A DNA stretch of 64,000 nucleotides, from the NCBI GenBank assembly GCA_937918935.1, contig CAKZSI010000004.1, positions 23,249 through 87,248 on the forward strand, given 5' to 3'. The DNA comes from an uncultured Chloroflexales bacterium (GTDB taxonomy: Bacteria > Chloroflexota > Chloroflexia > Chloroflexales > Chloroflexaceae). Below are positions 60,610 through 64,000 of this stretch, in pieces. The position numbers were made by a program, and so were the translations under genes. Below the pieces are notes generated by a model that worked only from the letters and a program-made list of their open reading frames with translations, was not told the origin of the DNA and did no database searches. How positions within the stretch are numbered: the first letter of the stretch is position 1; each line of letters starts with the position of its first letter.

Positions 60610-60700
60610 TGCGAGGAAACCAGGTTTCCCCACACTCCTCCACCCGTGTGTGGTCACCTGAGCATGTTCCTGGGAGGGCGTAGCCTTTTCAGCACCTCCC
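60610..60700. repeat. Family 1 repeat, module B then A
   Basis: GTGCGAGGAAACCAGGTTTC then CCCACACTCCTCCACCC at 60610-60649, and CTGGGAGGGCGTAGCCTTTT then CAGCACCTCCCGG at 60664-60700. They fill the gap between the two moeA genes. Confidence 0.7.
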
Positions 60701-60709
60701 GGCGGGCAA

Positions 60710-61942
60710 TCAAAAAAACAGTTTCACCTGGACCTCATCGCCGGCGTACAGACCGCTGAGATCCAGGGGCACATGCACCAGGCCATCGGCGCGGGCCAGG
60801 GTGTAGATCAGGTTCGACTTGCCGAAGACCGGATCGGCCCACAGTTCCCCATCACGCGCCTCCAGGCGCACCGGCACGAAATCCTCGCGTCCGGTGCGCG
60901 AGGGGATATTGCGCGCCAGGCGCGCCCGGCGCGTCAGCGCGGGCGGCGCGGCGGCGTCCAGCAACTGGCGGATAGCGGGCGCGACGAACAGGCCAAAGGC
61001 GATCATTGCCGAGACGGGGTTGCCGGGCAAGCCGAACACGGGGCGCTGGCCCGCGGCAGCCAGAATGGTGGGCTTGCCGGGCTGGATGGCCACGCCGTGC
61101 ACCAGCACCCCCGGCGCGCCGAGCGCGCCGATCACCCCCACGGTCATATCGCGCGCGCTCACCGAACTCCCGGCGGCGATCACCAGGGCGTCGGCCTCCT
61201 CGAGGGCGGCGCGGGCCATCGCCTCCAGGGTGACGGCATCATCGGGGGCGATGCCGCGGGGCATCGGCTCGCCGCCGGCGCGACGCACCAGCGCGGCGAT
61301 GGTGTACGTATTCACGTCGCGCACCTGCCCCGGCGCAACCGGCATATCGGGGGGCACGACCTCATCACCCGAGGCGAGGATGGCCACTCGCGGGCGGGCC
61401 ACCACCGGCACACGGGTGATCCCCACTCCGGCCAGGCCCCCCAGATCCTGGGGGCGCAGGCGGTGCCCCCGGGGGAAGAGCAGGTCCCCCTGGCGCACGT
61501 CCTCGCCAACGGGGATGACATTCTCGCCCACGGCCACCGGGCGCACCACTTCGATCGTTGTCGCGTCGAGGCGCTGGGTGTACTCCACCATCACCACACT
61601 ATCGCTGCCGTCGGGGAGCATCCCCCCGGTGTGGATCAGCGCGGCCTGGCCCCCGCCGACGGTGATGGTCGGGGCGCGGCCCATGGGCGCCTCGCCGCAG
61701 AGGGTCAGGTAGGCGGGCAGGCCCTCGCTGGCCCCGTAGGTGTCGGCGGCGCGTACGGCGAACCCGTCAACGGTGGAGCGCGGAAAGGCGGGCAGGTCAA
61801 CCGGCGAGCGCAGGTCCTCGGCCAGCACCCGGTCGAGGGCCTCGTGGAGGGCCAGCGTCTCCACCCGCGCCAGCGGCACCAGATGTTGCGTGAGGCGTGC
61901 GTTGGCCTCGGCGATCGTTACAACCTGAAACAGTTCAGGCAT
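60710..61942 (-). CDS. moeA: Molybdopterin molybdenumtransferase MoeA
   Basis: 410 residues, typical single-domain-set MoeA. Visible blocks: PAFPRSTVDGFAVRAADTYG, GGMLPDGSDSVVMVEYTQR, GDEVVPP, VIAAGSSVSARDMTVGVIG, LPGNPVSAMIAFGLFVAPAI and the C-terminal domain ending GDEVQVKLFF. The paralogue upstream in genomic order (58458) has the solute-binding fusion; having two suggests separate roles, for example Mo versus W loading. I chose the ATG at 61942 (GGAAGGAGCACGCC upstream). Cytoplasmic. Confidence 0.93.
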   Translation of the reverse strand: MPELFQVVTIAEANARLTQHLVPLARVETLALHEALDRVLAEDLRSPVDLPAFPRSTVDGFAVRAADTYGASEGLPAYLTLCGEAPMGRAPTITVGGGQAALIHTGGMLPDGSDSVVMVEYTQRLDATTIEVVRPVAVGENVIPVGEDVRQGDLLFPRGHRLRPQDLGGLAGVGITRVPVVARPRVAILASGDEVVPPDMPVAPGQVRDVNTYTIAALVRRAGGEPMPRGIAPDDAVTLEAMARAALEEADALVIAAGSSVSARDMTVGVIGALGAPGVLVHGVAIQPGKPTILAAAGQRPVFGLPGNPVSAMIAFGLFVAPAIRQLLDAAAPPALTRRARLARNIPSRTGREDFVPVRLEARDGELWADPVFGKSNLIYTLARADGLVHVPLDLSGLYAGDEVQVKLFF

Positions 61943-62088
61943 GGCGTGCTCCTTCCTCACCAGGGGGCTGCTATGTAGTATACACGCATGTTCGGGATTC
62001 GCGGCAGGGGTGTACCGGCGCGGATGCGATGATACGTTCTGCGCCATCCGGGTGAAGGCCGGCGTTCCGCAGGTCCCGAGTGGGATTG

Positions 62089-62790
62089 TTAGTGCTGGAT
62101 TTCTTCCCTGGGCGGCGGCAGCGGCTCGCCGGTCACCAGGGCAATGGCGATACCGTCATAGCCCTTGATCCCCGTGGTCTGCAGGGCCGTTGCGGTGACA
62201 CCAGGGTCGCCGGCTATGGCAAGGTGCAAGGCCCGCACGCCCTGCACCCGCGGATCGGCGCTGTCGGCATTGATCACCTCGCCTCGCCGCACCACATTGT
62301 CAACGATGATCAGCCCGCCGCGCCGGGTCAGGCTGCGCACCCAGCGGAAGTAGGCCGCGAGCCGCTCTTTATCGGCGTCAATGAACACCAGATCGAAGCG
62401 CGCTCCCTCGGAAGCCAGGGCGGGCAGCGTCTCCAGCGCCGGTCCCACACGCACCTCTATCTTGCCGGAGAGACCGGCGCGGGCCAGGTTCGCCCGCGCC
62501 ACCTCAGCGTGACGGGGGTCAGCCTCCAGGGTGATCAGCCGCCCGCCCGGCGGCAACGCCCGGGCAAGCCAGATACTGCTGTAGCCCCCCAGCGTGCCCA
62601 GTTCCAGGATCGTCTGCGCATGCATATTCAGGGCCAGCAGATGCAACAACTTGCCCAGCAGCGGCGAGACCTGGATTGCCGGCATCCCCGCGGCGGCGGT
62701 GGCCGCCAGCGCCTCCTCCAACGCGGCATCGGGCGGGGCGAACAGGCCCTCGAAATAGCGATCAACGCTGGTCCAGATCTCGTTTGTCAT
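62089..62790 (-). CDS. SAM-dependent O-methyltransferase (catechol/caffeoyl-CoA type)
   Basis: 233 residues. Family blocks: QVSPLLGKLLHLLALNMHAQ, ILELGTLGGYSSIWLARALP (SAM binding), LVFIDADKERLAAYFRW (metal-binding Asp) and LIIVDNVVRRGEVI, where VDNV is the second metal site. It methylates a vicinal hydroxyl on an unknown small molecule. The ATG is at 62790, preceded by AAAGGAATCTCGC. TATAAT on the minus strand at 62892-62897 is a likely promoter. Confidence 0.88.
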   Translation of the reverse strand: MTNEIWTSVDRYFEGLFAPPDAALEEALAATAAAGMPAIQVSPLLGKLLHLLALNMHAQTILELGTLGGYSSIWLARALPPGGRLITLEADPRHAEVARANLARAGLSGKIEVRVGPALETLPALASEGARFDLVFIDADKERLAAYFRWVRSLTRRGGLIIVDNVVRRGEVINADSADPRVQGVRALHLAIAGDPGVTATALQTTGIKGYDGIAIALVTGEPLPPPREEIQH

Positions 62791-62891
62791 GCGAGATTCC
62801 TTTCGCTGATCAAGCGAAGGCCTGAACGGACAATCGCCGCCCAGGCCCTCAAGCTGGCAGAGACACAGGAAACCCGCGGTCTCTCGCCCTT

Positions 62892-62897
62892 ATTATA
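62892..62897 (-). promoter_or_regulatory. -10 element of the O-methyltransferase promoter
   Basis: The minus strand reads TATAAT, 100 bases before the ATG. No well-spaced -35 seen. Confidence 0.4.
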
Positions 62898-63067
62898 AGC
62901 ACCCGGGAATCAACCGGAACCTTCTGCGAGAGGTGCGCTCTTCCACAAGCTCCCATTTTCACATCAGACACCCTGGCAGCTTCTCTGCACAACAACGGAA
63001 TGACAGGACGGCGCTTGCGGTTTGCTTGCTTCTATTCTCACGACGCACGCCGGGGAGAACAGTGGTA

Positions 63068-63304
63068 CTAATTCAACATTCTGGCGACGATCTGTTCGAA
63101 CTCATCACACTCCTCGATCAGCGCGACGATCACGGTGCGAAAATATTTGCTGTCAATCAACTGCATCTCGGCATTATGCATGCAGGAGAACACCTGGCGG
63201 TTCTGAATTTCCTCAATGCACCAGAAACCCACCTTGCGTTGAGCGTTGCGCTTGAGTAGAATAGTTGACAGGTAATGAGGAATCTCATCCTCGGAATTGA
63301 ACAT
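63068..63304 (-). CDS. Possible YbjN-like small protein, 5' end unclear (maybe a relic)
   Basis: The ATG at 63304 gives 78 residues, but the fold-like sequence (LQILYIVRYDTTLEFSVPSA) continues in frame upstream to about 63385 with no good start. The part TILLKRNAQRKVGFWCIEEI, then VIVALIEECDEFEQIVARML, resembles the YbjN/type III chaperone-like fold. Codon use is AT-richer than in neighbours. It may be 5'-truncated, or use an unusual start. Confidence 0.4.
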   Translation of the reverse strand: MFNSEDEIPHYLSTILLKRNAQRKVGFWCIEEIQNRQVFSCMHNAEMQLIDSKYFRTVIVALIEECDEFEQIVARMLN

Positions 63305-63549
63305 AATAGCGCTGGGGACGGAGAATTCGAGGGTGGTATCGTAACGCACGATGTAGAGGATCTGAAGATCTTCCCTTCTCAGTACAGCGTAGCTTCGTGG
63401 CGCCCGACACAGGAAGGGGAACGTTCGAGTGGTGTCGCCCCTTCGAATATCCTCACAGTAGAAGCTGCCGCAAGTAGAACGTAGAGCTAGAACCCACAAT
63501 CCGGAATGGCATAACAACGGCAATCGCACCGAAACGAAAGGATGAGTCA

Positions 63550-64000
63550 ATGGGGAAGCATCGGATGGGCGCCCTGATGATCGCGCTGGTAGCTGCAGTG
63601 TTGGGCCTGGGAATCGGGTTCCTACTCCAGGGTAACTGGTCAAGCGGGGCAGTTGCGGCGCCACTCGCGCAGCCGACGCAGGTTTCGAGTAGCCTGATCC
63701 CGCGCTTTATCAGTCTGGACCCGTATGGGGCGTATGTAACCGGCGCGACGACCTTTTCTGAGGGTTTTGGTCCTAATAGTGGCTTACGCTTGCCCGACGG
63801 CGCTATTAGCAGCTTCAACCTGGGTTTCACGCTGCCTCCTGACTATGCCAGTGCCACGCCGCTGACGATACGCATGGTCTGGCATACCCCCTCAACCAGT
63901 TGTACCATCAATTTTCGACCGAACTCGATTGCCATAGCCCGTCCTGGCCAGAACCATATTCAGGGATCGGGAGCTTCGGATGGGCTATCCGTCGTCGGCG
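63550..64000 (+). CDS. Exported protein, partial at right edge
   Basis: 150 residues visible, continuing beyond the window. An N-terminal hydrophobic signal (MGALMIALVAAVLGLGIGFL) is followed by an extracytoplasmic region with PRFISLDPYGAYVTGATTF and a beta-sandwich-like RMVWHTPSTSCTINFRPNSI. The family is not recognised. AAAGGA lies 8 bases before the ATG. Likely secreted or membrane anchored. Confidence 0.7.
   Translation, partial: MGKHRMGALMIALVAAVLGLGIGFLLQGNWSSGAVAAPLAQPTQVSSSLIPRFISLDPYGAYVTGATTFSEGFGPNSGLRLPDGAISSFNLGFTLPPDYASATPLTIRMVWHTPSTSCTINFRPNSIAIARPGQNHIQGSGASDGLSVVG

Overview
The window is a high-GC, densely coded bacterial chromosome segment, most likely from a filamentous anoxygenic phototroph of the Chloroflexi (order Chloroflexales, Roseiflexus/Chloroflexus relatives). 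The main evidence is an adjacent bchY-bchZ pair (chlorophyllide reductase subunits), an isopentenyl phosphate kinase of the kind used in the alternative mevalonate pathway of Roseiflexus, a menaquinone-type UbiE methyltransferase, and several Chloroflexi-style membrane glycosyltransferases. No rRNA, tRNA, CRISPR array, insertion sequence or prophage was recognised.

Layout. 1-4.8 kb: ATP-grasp enzymes, a YihY-type membrane protein, coaBC and a HEAT/SH3 membrane protein. 4.9-11.8 kb: a glycan block with two large GT39-type membrane transferases, a dolichol-phosphate-mannose-synthase-like GT2 and an AglD/MprF-like membrane protein. 11.9-15.7 kb: two methyltransferases (one UbiE), a DUF4230 protein, a degenerate response regulator and a small unknown gene. 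15.9-24.1 kb: a paired M16 peptidase (catalytic plus non-catalytic subunit), an alpha/beta hydrolase, galK, selB and rph. 24.2-27.6 kb: a TPR protein, a UVDE-family endonuclease and an anchored cyclophilin. 27.8-38.5 kb: a surface/exopolysaccharide region with a two-domain secreted protein, a processive cellulose-synthase-like GT2, a GT39-GH8-like fusion interrupted by an in-frame TAG, a pseudokinase and a secreted beta-helix protein. 38.7-46.1 kb: leuS behind a leucine-rich upstream ORF, a DegS/DegU-like two-component pair, a DUF2085 protein and a histidine phosphatase. 46.2-48.4 kb: a sigma-54 C-terminal remnant, a CPBP protease and a vapBC locus whose antitoxin has lost its N-terminal half to a palindrome. 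48.6-55.2 kb: a flavin amine oxidase, bchYZ and another GT39-like protein. 55.2-64 kb: a SpoIIM-like protein, isopentenyl phosphate kinase, a UbiA prenyltransferase, two MoeA paralogues (one fused to a solute-binding-like domain), an O-methyltransferase, a YbjN-like relic and the start of an exported protein.

Two structural themes run through the non-coding DNA. First, nearly every intergenic gap carries copies of a two-module palindromic repeat: a GGGAGGGC-TGC-GCCCTCCC-like hairpin followed by GGGGAAACC-N-GGTTTCCCC. A rarer second palindromic family has three copies. Second, many promoters look like an extended -10 (TGC/TGG followed by TATAAT or TACAAT), sometimes with a TTGACA-like -35. The most noteworthy oddities are the palindrome-truncated VapB, the leader-like ORF overlapping leuS, the GT39-GH8 fusion next to a processive synthase, and the sigma-54 relic. 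All functional calls come from reading translated sequence and remembered family motifs; no searches were run.
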